DNA of 64,000 nt from Armatimonadota bacterium (GTDB lineage: Bacteria; Armatimonadota; Fimbriimonadia; Fimbriimonadales; Fimbriimonadaceae), in contig WGMG01000006.1 in the NCBI GenBank assembly GCA_016125185.1, positions 1,240,001-1,304,000 on the forward strand. Reading direction: 5' to 3'. The position numbers were made by a program, and so were the translations under genes. How positions within the stretch are numbered: position 1 is the stretch's first letter; each line of letters opens with the position of its first letter. The notes below the pieces were generated by a model that saw only the letters and a program-made list of their open reading frames with translations, did no database searches and was not told where the DNA came from. This document shows positions 1 to 9,000 of the stretch, piece after piece.

Positions 1-833
1 ATGTCCTCGGGCCGCCGCCCCAGGTGAGCGACAATCACGCCTTCCATCACGTTCGTCGCGAAAGTCTCGCCGTTGATCACCGGCGTCGTGGTGATCGCCG
101 CCGCCACCTTCGCCTCCTGCAAAAACTTCAAATCCGCCTTGCGCAGGGTCTGCGTGATGATCGTCTTGCCTTCCAACTGGTCCGGCATAAACTTTCGGAT
201 GTAGTGCCAGTCGCCGCAGATGATGTCGGCTTCCAAAAAGTACTTCGGATACTTTGGTGTGCGCGTCTCTTGCTTCTCGCCCGTCGGATAGAACCACTTA
301 AACGGCAACTTTGTAATGATTGGCAGGAGCAATTTGCCGAGCGTCTTGACCCCACTGTACGTTCGAATTGGGATCGGCATCCCGATTCCGAACAAAAAGT
401 CGCCGTAAACCACCGAAGCGCCGCTCTCGTGCAGAGCCTGCGCCATGCCAAATCGGTCCACCGCACTCACGAGCAGAACTTTCGACTTCGAAAAGTCGAT
501 TTCCCCGCTCGCCTGAAGAGCCTTTATCGTCTCGCGCTCCAGCGTATGCTTCAAACCGCCACCATCTACCACCGGCGTCTTCTTCACGCCCTTCACCAGG
601 TTCAAAATCTCACGAAAGGCGTACTTGCGGTCCTCGACCACCAGGTAGATATCTGCCCCTCCGACACCCAACGCATCCACCTTGCCGTCCAATTCCAGGA
701 ACAACTCGCCAAAGCGCTTCATGTCGCCATCGGTTCCGCGGCGCTCCAACTGATACGTATCGCCGAGCAGTTCGACGGTCTCTTTCTTGTCCCGCTTGCT
801 CGTTCCCAAACTGACGGATACGACGGTTTTCAT
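1..833 (-). CDS. Quinate/shikimate 5-dehydrogenase-like protein, truncated by the window edge
   Basis: Reading leftwards from an ATG at 833, the frame stays open for 277 codons and runs off the left edge, so the C terminus is missing. The start MKTVVSVSLGTSKRD and the later stretches VDALGVGGADIYLV, TPVVDGGGLKHTLERE, LLVSAVDRFGMAQAL and FYPTGEKQ fit, from memory, proteins annotated as quinate 5-dehydrogenase in Deinococcus-Thermus and Firmicutes. That name is not, as far as I know, backed by enzymology. A Rossmann-like VLLVSAVDRFGM segment sits mid-protein. The ATG directly abuts the ridA stop codon, so the two genes are probably co-transcribed. The family call is moderately sure; the substrate is unknown. 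Confidence 0.6.
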   Translation of the reverse strand, partial: MKTVVSVSLGTSKRDKKETVELLGDTYQLERRGTDGDMKRFGELFLELDGKVDALGVGGADIYLVVEDRKYAFREILNLVKGVKKTPVVDGGGLKHTLERETIKALQASGEIDFSKSKVLLVSAVDRFGMAQALHESGASVVYGDFLFGIGMPIPIRTYSGVKTLGKLLLPIITKLPFKWFYPTGEKQETRTPKYPKYFLEADIICGDWHYIRKFMPDQLEGKTIITQTLRKADLKFLQEAKVAAAITTTPVINGETFATNVMEGVIVAHLGRRPED

Positions 834-1214
834 TTAGAAGACCGCGATCGCTTCAATTTCGACGTCGACGCCCCGAGGCAGACCCGCAACTGCAACTGTC
901 GATCGGGCCGGAGGCACCGATCCCATCGCCGAGCCGTAAATTTCGTTCACCGTCGCAAAATGGTCCATCGATGAAAGGAAAATCGTCGTCTTCACAATGT
1001 TGGAGAAGTCGAGTCCCGCCGCCTTCAGAACCGCACCCATATTTTCGATGACCTGCGTTGCTTGGGCTCGCACGTCGCCGTCCACCAAGGTTCCGTCGGC
1101 TCGAAGCGGAATCTGCCCGCTCATAAAGTACAAGCTTCCCGAGGCCTTCATCGCCTGGCTGTATGGGCCGATCGCGGCCGGGGCATCGGAAGTTGAAACG
1201 ACTTCTCTGGTCAT
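834..1214 (-). CDS. ridA: RidA family enamine/imine deaminase
   Basis: This 126-residue protein has the full YjgF/YER057c/UK114 fold length. It would hydrolyse reactive 2-aminoacrylate-type enamines released by PLP enzymes in the cytoplasm. Visible family motifs are IGPYSQA near the N terminus, the SGQIP turn, the substrate-binding arginine in PPARST (about residue 104) and the C-terminal VEIEAIA strand with its glutamate. I chose the ATG at 1214 over an in-frame TTG at 1220, because a TATCCT -10-like box lies seven bases before the ATG. It is probably the first gene of a two-gene unit with the dehydrogenase-like gene that follows with no gap. Confidence 0.9.
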   Translation of the reverse strand: MTREVVSTSDAPAAIGPYSQAMKASGSLYFMSGQIPLRADGTLVDGDVRAQATQVIENMGAVLKAAGLDFSNIVKTTIFLSSMDHFATVNEIYGSAMGSVPPARSTVAVAGLPRGVDVEIEAIAVF

Positions 1215-1221
1215 AGCCAAA

Positions 1222-1227
1222 AGGATA
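1222..1227 (-). promoter_or_regulatory. Candidate -10 box for ridA, leaderless arrangement
   Basis: On the minus strand TATCCT ends seven bases before the ATG at 1214 and there is no Shine-Dalgarno. It sits inside the 11-mer GTAGGTATCCT, which recurs just before the start of the FAH-like gene at 27979. Confidence 0.45.
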
Positions 1228-1250
1228 CCTACGTACTCCCCAATCGCCGC

Positions 1251-1280
1251 AAAAGAAAAAGGGACGCCGTTTGGCGTCCC
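1251..1280 (-). terminator. Rho-independent terminator after flgE
   Basis: A perfect 8-bp stem (GGGACGCC/GGCGTCCC, 4-base loop) at 1261-1280 is followed on the minus strand by a T-rich run at 1260-1251. It lies between flgE and ridA and separates the flagellar unit from the metabolic one. Confidence 0.9.
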
Positions 1281-1322
1281 GGTTATCTCCCTCGTTAGAC
1301 AAAGACCAAAGGGATAGCGTGA

Positions 1323-2624
1323 TTATCGTTTCATGTTGATGAGGTCTTGCAGCAGTTCGTCGACCGTGGTAACAACCTTGGTGTTCGCCTGGAAGCCTCG
1401 CTGAGTGACGATAAGATCGGTGAATTCGCTCGAAATGTCGACGTTGGACTGCTCCAAGAACCCGGCGCTGATCGTGCCGCGACCATCGGTTCGAGGCGTT
1501 CCAACCAGCGGACGGCCACTGTTGTCAGACTCCAGAAGCAGGTTGTTGCCGCTTCGCTCCAAACCTTCTGGGTTGCTGAACGATGCCAATGCAACCTGAG
1601 CGATCGGTCGAGTAAAGCCGTTCGTAAAGATGCCCGTCACGACGCCGTCTTGCGAGATCGAAAACGACTCCAAAGCGCCCGGTGCAAAGCCGTCCTGGTC
1701 TGTAGCCGTCACCTGCGACGTTCCGTTCAACTGAGAAATCTTGCTGAAGTTCATGTCGACGCTGAACTGGGCAAATGACTGGCTTGCCGTGGGAGTGAGC
1801 GTGATCTGATTAAACGTTCCCGAAGCAAGATTAGAAACTTGGGCACCGCTGCTATCGAAGAACATCGGTTCATTTGTCCCGGTGCTACTGCTGCCGACCA
1901 AGGTACCCGTGCCTGGAGTGCCTTCCCAAGCCTCCCAGTCCCAACTGGAAGTCGCACTGGCCGGGCCGCCTGCAGCTGGAGGAACACTGTGGTTCTTCAT
2001 AACCAGGTTGATATCATGATAGCCACCCTGCGAATCGTAGATTCGCACCGAGGAAGTTGCTGTGTCAGTAGCAACCGCGTTGGCGTTCAAGTTGCCTGCA
2101 AACGTGGCGTTGGTCGTCTGCTGAACCGAGTTCAGCGAGCTCGGGATCGATACGTAACTCGTCGGAGACATCGCTTCGGTGGTGTCGATGGCACCGGCCG
2201 AAGACCCCTGCCATCCCAAAACGCGCTCACCGGTAGCCGACGAAACGAGATAACCCTGGGTATCGACCTGGAATGAACCGTCCCGGGTAAAGGCCATGCG
2301 CTGAGAGTTCGACGTGATGAAGTAGCCGTTGCCCTGAATCGCAAGGTCCGTCGTCTTGTTTGTCTGGTTAAGAGCGCCCTGGGTGTCGTTAACGTCGGTC
2401 GAAGTGACCGACACGCCCAGACCGTACTGGATGGGGTTGACGCCACCTCGGCTGGCCGTAGCGCCCGAAGCGCTTCGAACCGTCTGCGACATCATCTCCG
2501 CGAAACTGACTCGCGAACTCTTAAACGCGGTGGTATTGACGTTGGCGAGGTTATCGCCGATGACGTTCATTCTCGATTGTTGCGCCTTGATCGATGCGAC
2601 GCCCGACAGCATTGCTTGTAGCAT
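1323..2624 (-). CDS. flgE: Flagellar hook protein FlgE
   Basis: A 433-residue rod/hook family protein that would polymerise outside the cell into the flagellar hook. The N-terminal part shows the basal-body rod signature (GVASIKAQQSRMNVIGDNLANVNT) and then the FlgE-type NGYFITS segment. The C terminus ends in the conserved heptad region (SNVDISSEFTDLIVTQRGF) that forms the coiled-coil core. The variable middle (residues about 150-320) is Ser/Thr/Gly-rich, as usual for exposed hook domains. There is an AAGGGA ribosome site about seven bases before the ATG. It is the last gene of the fliK-flgD cluster and is followed by a strong terminator. Confidence 0.93.
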   Translation of the reverse strand: MLQAMLSGVASIKAQQSRMNVIGDNLANVNTTAFKSSRVSFAEMMSQTVRSASGATASRGGVNPIQYGLGVSVTSTDVNDTQGALNQTNKTTDLAIQGNGYFITSNSQRMAFTRDGSFQVDTQGYLVSSATGERVLGWQGSSAGAIDTTEAMSPTSYVSIPSSLNSVQQTTNATFAGNLNANAVATDTATSSVRIYDSQGGYHDINLVMKNHSVPPAAGGPASATSSWDWEAWEGTPGTGTLVGSSSTGTNEPMFFDSSGAQVSNLASGTFNQITLTPTASQSFAQFSVDMNFSKISQLNGTSQVTATDQDGFAPGALESFSISQDGVVTGIFTNGFTRPIAQVALASFSNPEGLERSGNNLLLESDNSGRPLVGTPRTDGRGTISAGFLEQSNVDISSEFTDLIVTQRGFQANTKVVTTVDELLQDLINMKR

Positions 2625-2766
2625 GTTTAATTAATCCCTTGTTGCTTGGTCCGTGTGAATTTGAAAGGAATGATCGATTCTTTTCGTGGCTTCCCGAGAG
2701 ATTAATCTTGAGTCCAGCCTTGATCCACTAAATTGTTAGGTCGGTCAAATATCGATTTTCTATAGG
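2625..2766. other. Intergenic leader of flgE
   Basis: This AT-rich 142-bp gap separates flgE from the gene before it, whereas the other hook genes are only 3-9 bases apart. It could hold a separate flgE promoter, but I found no convincing sigma-28 or sigma-54 site. Only the flgE ribosome site is clear. Confidence 0.35.
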
Positions 2767-3129
2767 TCAAACGACCACAGCGCTATCAATATTTGTAAAA
2801 ACGTTATCTTTGAGGCTGTCCTTATCGACTGCCGTGATGACGGTACGGTTCTTAATGCTGACGACGAGTGCGGCATTATCGACCAAAACCAGCGATTCTT
2901 TCGCTCCTTTGGCCGCCGCTTTATCGACGCCCTGCATCACTCGGTCCCACGCCGATGCATCCAGCTCGATGTTCCGACTTTGAAGCCGGGTTTGAGCGTG
3001 GCTGCTCACCTTCAGACGATCCTGCAGAATGGACTTGAATTCGCTCAGATCGGAGACGTTTCCGCCAACCTGTGGCGTCGGCTGATTGTTCAGCAGATCC
3101 GATATTCGCGCATTCTGAATCTTGTCCAT
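2767..3129 (-). CDS. Flagellar operon protein (TIGR02530 type)
   Basis: A 120-residue protein that fits the small flagellar operon family commonly found between flgD and flgE in Firmicutes and relatives. Typical traits are the stretch FKSILQDRLKVSSHAQTRLQSRNIEL, the segment ESLVLVDNAALVVSIKNRTVITAVD, and the position itself. No signal peptide or membrane segment is visible, so it is probably cytoplasmic or an export partner. Its precise role is not established; a part in hook assembly is inferred from position. It starts nine bases after flgD. Confidence 0.82.
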   Translation of the reverse strand: MDKIQNARISDLLNNQPTPQVGGNVSDLSEFKSILQDRLKVSSHAQTRLQSRNIELDASAWDRVMQGVDKAAAKGAKESLVLVDNAALVVSIKNRTVITAVDKDSLKDNVFTNIDSAVVV

Positions 3130-3138
3130 GGTCCTCTC

Positions 3139-3753
3139 CTAGCTGATGGTTTGAATCCCGCCGACCGGTAGCTGAAGCTTCGTCCCGGAAGAAGTCGTGA
3201 TCTCTGCCATGATGGTACCATTCGACGTTGTAATCGAGGTCACATCGCCCTCCATCGGCGTCGTCCCGTTTGATCCTGCGATATGCTTGCCGATCAGGTA
3301 CGAGTAGTCCGCCGGGATGTAGCTCTGGCCCGCCGCATCCGATGAATACACCTGCTGAACCGAGTCCATCGATACCGATGTCTCCGTGCCATCCAGCTTC
3401 TTCACCGTCAGCTTATACGCGCCGTTGGAGAGCGTAACACCCGTTACCGTTCCCGCAATGATCTGATCGCCGGAAGCCGAGGACGTATCCACCGCCCCGA
3501 TCTGCTTTCCGATGAGGCTTTGCGCCTGCGTAAGGTCACCTTGCTTCTGCAAAGCCTGGAGTCCCTGCACTTGGCCAAGTTGCGAAATCTGCGCAAAATA
3601 CTCGCTATCGCTAGTTGGATCAAGTGGATTCTGGTTAGACATCTGAACGGTTAACAAATGGATAAAAGTATCCATGTTAAGCTCAGACCTAGGTGCTGAT
3701 TTAGTCGATACGTAATAAGCATTAGGATCGACACTTGAAACTAATGTTCCCAT
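3139..3753 (-). CDS. flgD: Flagellar hook capping/scaffold protein FlgD
   Basis: A 204-residue protein that would cap the growing hook and let FlgE subunits fold in. The N-terminal block LNMDTFIHLLTVQMSNQNPLDPTSDSEY is the diagnostic FlgD motif, followed by FAQISQLGQVQGLQAL. The C-terminal half is beta-rich (IIAGTVTGVTLSNGAYKL), consistent with the Tudor/FnIII-like FlgD domain. Length is normal. It lies three bases after the fliK stop and just before the TIGR02530-type gene, the usual hook-operon order. Confidence 0.92.
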   Translation of the reverse strand: MGTLVSSVDPNAYYVSTKSAPRSELNMDTFIHLLTVQMSNQNPLDPTSDSEYFAQISQLGQVQGLQALQKQGDLTQAQSLIGKQIGAVDTSSASGDQIIAGTVTGVTLSNGAYKLTVKKLDGTETSVSMDSVQQVYSSDAAGQSYIPADYSYLIGKHIAGSNGTTPMEGDVTSITTSNGTIMAEITTSSGTKLQLPVGGIQTIS

Positions 3754-3756
3754 AGT

Positions 3757-5259
3757 TTATATCTCCAGATCTAAAAGTGTAGTCGATGCACGTCTCGGCT
3801 CGGGTTTCGTCTCCGCCGACGACTCTTGCGTGCCATTTTGTGCCATTCGGTGGTTCACCGCGGCATATCGTGGCTGCTGCTGTTGCTGCTGAGAATTCTG
3901 AGATTGCGCCTGCGAGAACTGCTGACCCATGTTCATGGTGTCCGCGCTCGCACTCCGAACCTCGACCTTAACTTGGCCGACGCTTCGGTCAGCCAATGCA
4001 CCTGCCAAGTCGTTTCGCGACTCGTGCAGAGCCTGGCGAAGCGGCTCGTTCGACGCGCTCAAGGTTGCGGTCAAGCCCTCGACATCCTTTCGGATATTGA
4101 CGACCACGCTCCCCAGATCGGGCGGCTGCATCTCAACACGAACCTCGTTGCGAACGCTGTTCGCGCTCAGCTCTTCAATTCGCTTGGTCAACGTTTCCAC
4201 GACTCGCTGTCGCTCAGCCGTAGTCAACTGAGGTCCATTGCTGGGAGTCTGAACTGGCGTCGCATCTGCCGTCTTGGTCGGAGCCGGAGCATCCTTGGCC
4301 GCCATCACCTGAACATCCGATTGAGCATCCTTCTGAGCGTCTGACTTGGAATCGCTGTCGCCCTTGCCCTGGCCTAGTTGATTAGAAACCTCGGCCTCGG
4401 CCTTTGCGTCGCCCAAGGTCACTTCGGCTTTGCCAGCCTTGATGCCCTTCGACTCCAGCTTCTCGTCGATCTTAACTCCGTCGGCCTTCTTCACGTCGCC
4501 CTTATCAAGCGACGCTGCCTTGCCGATCGTCTGAGCGACCGGCGCAACGGAGACAACCGGAGCCGCCGTAGCTTCGGTCAAAGCCGCATTGGAAGTCGTC
4601 TGAATCGACGTGATGTTCAGCGGAGTCTCAACCTTCTCGGCCGGCATTGGGCCGGTCGGAGCCGTCTTTGCCGTCCCACGCGAGTCGACCGGCATCGGCG
4701 AAGAGCCGTTGATCACGGCGCTCTTCGGGTTAGCCGCCAGATTTCGCAGTTGGCCATTCGTCACCATCGAAGACACAAGTTGTGCCATGTCGAACGGAAC
4801 GTCCTTCGTACCAACCGGGTCGGTTGCGTCGGAGGAGACCGTCGTCGCGACGGGCAGAATCTGCTGAGCCGGAGCCGGATCAACCGGTGCCGTCTTGCCG
4901 ACGGTTGAAATTGGGTTAATCGAAGGCGAAGTCTTATCCGTCTTCGGCGCAGTTCCCGGGGCTGGCGCGATCGCCAGTTGGGGCGCGTTAAGAAGTTGAA
5001 CGGGAATGGTGACAGCCTGATCGATAAGAACGGCTACCGGAATTTCTTTGCCGGTTCCTTTCTTGTCGGAATCCTTGGAGTCCAGTTTCTGCAGTTGAGC
5101 ATTCGGCTCGGTGTCTGCGACTTCTCCAGGAGTCTCGTCCCCTCCTTTTGCCTGTTGAAGAGTCTTTTCAAACTCATCTGGCGGTGGGGGCGGCTCGGTT
5201 CCCTTCCCTGGCGGAGCTGGCGGCGCAGCCCCTCCATCTAACATTAGACGTAGGTCCAT
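3757..5259 (-). CDS. fliK: Flagellar hook-length control protein FliK
   Basis: A 500-residue exported ruler that would set hook length and switch export specificity. The N-terminal three quarters is Pro/Ala/Lys-rich, low complexity and probably disordered, as in other FliKs. The C-terminal domain near residues 365-440 has the conserved core VRVEMQPPDLGSVVV followed by SNEPLRQALHESRNDLAGAL. After it comes a Gln-rich tail (QQQQQQPRY) encoded by a short CTG/CAG-like tract near 3868-3890. It is the first gene of the visible hook operon. A GATACT box eight bases before the ATG is a possible leaderless promoter. Confidence 0.88.
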   Translation of the reverse strand: MDLRLMLDGGAAPPAPPGKGTEPPPPPDEFEKTLQQAKGGDETPGEVADTEPNAQLQKLDSKDSDKKGTGKEIPVAVLIDQAVTIPVQLLNAPQLAIAPAPGTAPKTDKTSPSINPISTVGKTAPVDPAPAQQILPVATTVSSDATDPVGTKDVPFDMAQLVSSMVTNGQLRNLAANPKSAVINGSSPMPVDSRGTAKTAPTGPMPAEKVETPLNITSIQTTSNAALTEATAAPVVSVAPVAQTIGKAASLDKGDVKKADGVKIDEKLESKGIKAGKAEVTLGDAKAEAEVSNQLGQGKGDSDSKSDAQKDAQSDVQVMAAKDAPAPTKTADATPVQTPSNGPQLTTAERQRVVETLTKRIEELSANSVRNEVRVEMQPPDLGSVVVNIRKDVEGLTATLSASNEPLRQALHESRNDLAGALADRSVGQVKVEVRSASADTMNMGQQFSQAQSQNSQQQQQQPRYAAVNHRMAQNGTQESSAETKPEPRRASTTLLDLEI

Positions 5260-5325
5260 CCTTGTTGAGTATCGGGCAGCGTTGGAATTTCATTAGGGAC
5301 CCGGCGCGGGATTCGCTAAATAAGC

Positions 5326-5331
5326 CATAAT
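5326..5331 (+). promoter_or_regulatory. -10 box CATAAT, leaderless start of HAD gene
   Basis: CATAAT ends six bases before the GTG at 5338, so a transcript starting about seven bases downstream of the box would begin at the start codon. No ribosome site is visible. Confidence 0.5.
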
Positions 5332-5337
5332 TGATAG

Positions 5338-6072
5338 GTGCGGGCATCAGATTCAACGGAACCTGTAAAAGCCATTCTCTTCGATGTAGACGGAACGTTA
5401 TTAAACGGGTTGTCTATGGTCGTCGCCGGTCTCGGCGATGCGTTCGAAAAGTACGGAACCCACCGCCCGAGCGATGAGGAGATTCTCGCCCTCATCGGCA
5501 TCCCGCTTTCCAAACAAATGACGCTCTTCGGCTGTTCCCCAAAGAACGACGCAGAGCTCGACGAAATGATTCGATACACCATCGAGCGATACGAGGCTCA
5601 CAATCACCTCGAAGTCGAATACGATGAAGCCGTCGAAGCCCTCACCCTCGCTTTCAAATCGGGTCTTGGCGTTGCCCTCGTAACGAGCCGCAACCACCTC
5701 GAAATCGACATCCTGAAAAGCCGCTTCTCCGCGTGGGATTCAATTCACCACGCCATCTGCGCCTCCGATGTCGAGAACCCGAAGCCGCACGCCGACAGCG
5801 CCCTGCTCGCAATGGAGAAGTTGGGCGTCCAGCCGCATGAAGCCGTGCTGGTCGGCGACTCGATTTTCGACCTCAAGTGCGCCAAATCCGCCGGAATCCG
5901 GTGTGGAGCCGCCCTCTACGGCGCCGGTAAGAAGGAAGACCTTCTCGCCGAAGCCCCCGATTACATTTTTACGACCCCCAAGGACCTGCTGGAGTGGGTC
6001 CAGAACCAAATTGAGCAAAGTCATGCCAAGGAAGAAGACAACCGACCAACCGATTTCCAACCTCGAAGTTAA
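5338..6072 (+). CDS. HAD-superfamily phosphatase, phosphoglycolate-phosphatase-like
   Basis: A 244-residue HAD subfamily IA hydrolase. Motif I is ILFDVDGTLLNG with the nucleophile and acid aspartates. Motif II lies in VALVTSRN. Motifs III and IV are the NPKPHADSALLAM lysine and the VLVGDSIFDLKCAKSAGI acidic pair. The helical cap between motifs I and II resembles Gph/PpaX, so a small phosphoester such as phosphoglycolate is likely, but the substrate cannot be fixed from sequence. The GTG start lacks a ribosome site and is preceded by a CATAAT box. The last 50 bases overlap the next gene. Confidence 0.8.
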   Translation: MRASDSTEPVKAILFDVDGTLLNGLSMVVAGLGDAFEKYGTHRPSDEEILALIGIPLSKQMTLFGCSPKNDAELDEMIRYTIERYEAHNHLEVEYDEAVEALTLAFKSGLGVALVTSRNHLEIDILKSRFSAWDSIHHAICASDVENPKPHADSALLAMEKLGVQPHEAVLVGDSIFDLKCAKSAGIRCGAALYGAGKKEDLLAEAPDYIFTTPKDLLEWVQNQIEQSHAKEEDNRPTDFQPRS

Positions 6073-9000
6073 GGCCAAGAAGCCAGCGACCTCCAAAAAC
6101 AAGACCGCCAAGCCTAAGGCCGATTCACTGAACGAAGAACTCGCTAGCGTCCTCGGAGAGGACGTCTCTCTCGTTTTCCGCGCCCCGTCTGCCAAAGCCA
6201 AAGCCCCCAAGGCCGAGGCGAAGGCCGTCGTCGCCGCTCCTACGCCTGCAGTCGAGCGTCCAAAGCCAGCCCGCGGCCAGAAGGCCAAAGCTGTCGAGCC
6301 GGACTCCGACGAATGGGACGCCGATCTGCCGATTCCGCAGTTCCGAACTCGCAACGAGAAGCCGCAAGCCGAGTCCCGCCCCGCCCGCCAGGCCGAAACG
6401 CAAGCCAAACAGCCCCAAGCCAGGCTTGGCAAGCGACGCGGTGAAGCATCGCAAAAGCCTGCCGAACCGGAAGTCGAAACGCCTCGCTTCGACGATGAAG
6501 GCGCTGCCCCAATGCGCGAATACGAACCGACCGAGTCGTTCGAATTTGAAGATGAAGGCCGCACCATCACCGTCAACATGCGCGAGCGTGTGGCCGTTGA
6601 GCCGAAGGAAACAACCAGCCGAACCAGGTTTTCCAATCAAAAGGTCAGTGAGCCGCCAGCCAAGCCCGAACCCGAAAAGGTCGTTATTCCTCCACGCGCG
6701 CTGATCGACATCCCCGAGGATGCCCCACAGATCGTGCTTCGTAACGGCGTTCCGACGCTCGTCCGCGAGTCGCGCGTTTATCCTAATTTCTGGTTCTACG
6801 CCGCTCCGCCCGACGAAGATCGCCTCAATACCGTCCTCGAAGAGATTCGACAGGCTTCCGAAGCCGGACTGCACGTCTTCGTCATCGGCGTCGAGGCCGT
6901 CTGCGACCAGCACCACTTCAATAGCCTGGTCGAAAAGTGCCGAGTGCTGTTGGCCCGCATTGTCAAGGTCGATAGCGAAGCCCAAGTCGTCTTCCACCTT
7001 GATCTTGTGGCTCCGAAGGGTTGGGAAATCGACTTCCCCGAAGGCGTTTACCGCGACACCAACGGTGACCTCGCCGAGCCGAGCCTTAGCGATGACAAGT
7101 TCTGGGCCAACCTTGACAATCTCATTCGAGACTTCTCAAAGAACCTGCTCGGCGTCGCAAACGCGGAACACATCCTCGGCCTGGACCTCGACAAGGACGG
7201 CTGGTCCATCCGCCCCGAGCACAGCTTTGACATCTCGGTTGCCAGCAAGCGCAAGTTCAAGGAGTGGGTGCGCGAGCGATACCAAGGTGATGTTGTCCTC
7301 TTAAGGGCGTCTTGGTTCGACGGATCCGCCGACTTCGAATCCATCCGAATCCCGGATATTTCGTCGAAGAAGCGCAAGGGGCGTCTCGTCGAAGGCGACC
7401 GTAAAGAGCGGCCCGTCGTCGACTACTTCCTCTTCCTCAGCGATCTCTCCGCCCGCCGCATTGCCGATCTCGCCTACGCCGTCAAGGAGTCGTCCGAAGG
7501 GCGGTTTATCGTCGGCACGCGATACGGAAAAACCTTCCAAAACTATCGCCCTGGATCGGGCCAGCTTTCGCTTGGCAAGATTCTTCGCACACCCGAAATC
7601 GACTTCATCTCAGCAAGCCCGAGCAACCGAAATCGGCAGGCAAGCGGAGTCTCGTCGTTCGAGTCGCCAGTGGACAGCTACGCCCTCAACGGCAAGCTCT
7701 TCATTTCGCTCGAAGACTTCAAGACTTCCCTCTCCAACCGGCCCGAGCCCGAGCTTGGCACTCCGACCATTCGCACCCCACAAGGTCTCGAAGCGGTCCA
7801 TCGCCGCGGCTTCGGCGCGTCCTGCTCGCACCAAACCGGCATTTGCTGGAGCGATCAGTGGGGCAACGGCTGGCTGACCGCCGCCTCCGTTTGGGAGCGA
7901 GCCAAGGCCCTCTTGGAGCTTTCCGTCCGCTCGATGTCGGTCAACTGCTCCGACCCCGACGTTGCCGTCTTCATTGATGAGCGAGCCCTGGGCTACTTGG
8001 TTGACACCGAATGCTTCGGATCGTTGATTGAGCAGTCGCTGGAGTCGATCGGTCGCGCCGGCGTCAGCTACGGCCTTTACCTCCTCAGCGACTTGACCCA
8101 CCGAGTCAAGTTCCCCGAATGTAAGGTCTACATGTTCCTCAATGCGTGGGATATCCGCCCGGACCTTCGTAGCGCCATCAAGCAACGCCTGCACAAGGAC
8201 GGCAAGCTCCTATTCTGGGTGTACAGCGCGGGCATGTTCGACAATGGCCGCGAGTCCCTGGAGCGAGCCCGCGAGGTCACCGGCATCGCCATTCGCCCGC
8301 AACCGATCTTCAGCCGTCCAGGCACTGGCATTCTCGACCGACGAAACGTCCTCGCCCAGGCTTTCCCGGGCAATGTGATCCAATCCGAGAAGGCGGTTGA
8401 GCCAACCTACTTCGCCGTCCCAGAAGATGGCGCCGTCATCGGCGAATACACGCAAACCGGCCTTCCTAGCTTCGTCCTCCGCGACATTTCGGTCGAAGAA
8501 TCCAAGCAGACTTGGTCCAGCGCATTCCTCGGCGAAACGACGATCAACTCCGCCCTCGTTCGTGCCTTGGCGCAGAAGGCAGGAGCGCATGTGTGGAGCT
8601 TCCACGAAGACGTCATCCACGTTCGACCGCCGTTCCTCACCGTTCACTGCACCGGCGACGGACAGCGAACCATCGCCCTTCCTGGCAAATGGAGCGCCTA
8701 CAACCTCCTGACCGCCGAATGGGTGGCCGTCGATTCGACGAACATCAAGTTCAGTTCGCCGGACGGCGTTACGCACATGTTCCTCATCGGCACCACCGAC
8801 GAGATTCGTCAAATCCTCGAAGCCAACCCGCGAAGCCTGCTTCGGATGGCCGAGCTTCCGGCTCGCGAATCGAATATCCGAATGGATATCAGTTCGTTCG
8901 ACGTTCCGATCATGCGACTCGGCGAATGGGCCTCGGAGAACGACGTCGAGGACTCTCTCGACGAATGGTTCCTCCGCCCGCAAGACGACGAACCGTACGA

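Noticed and set aside
24-974. Open frame on the plus strand at the left edge
   Set aside because: Arg/His-rich without motifs; the minus strand encodes recognisable dehydrogenase-like and RidA sequence.
3868-3890. CTG-type microsatellite
   Set aside because: It is a short imperfect tract encoding the Gln-rich stretch of FliK; too short and interrupted to be a likely phase-variable switch.
5740-6997. Open frames on the minus strand opposite the HAD and GH42-like genes
   Set aside because: Composition is that of antisense shadow; the plus strand has motif-bearing proteins.
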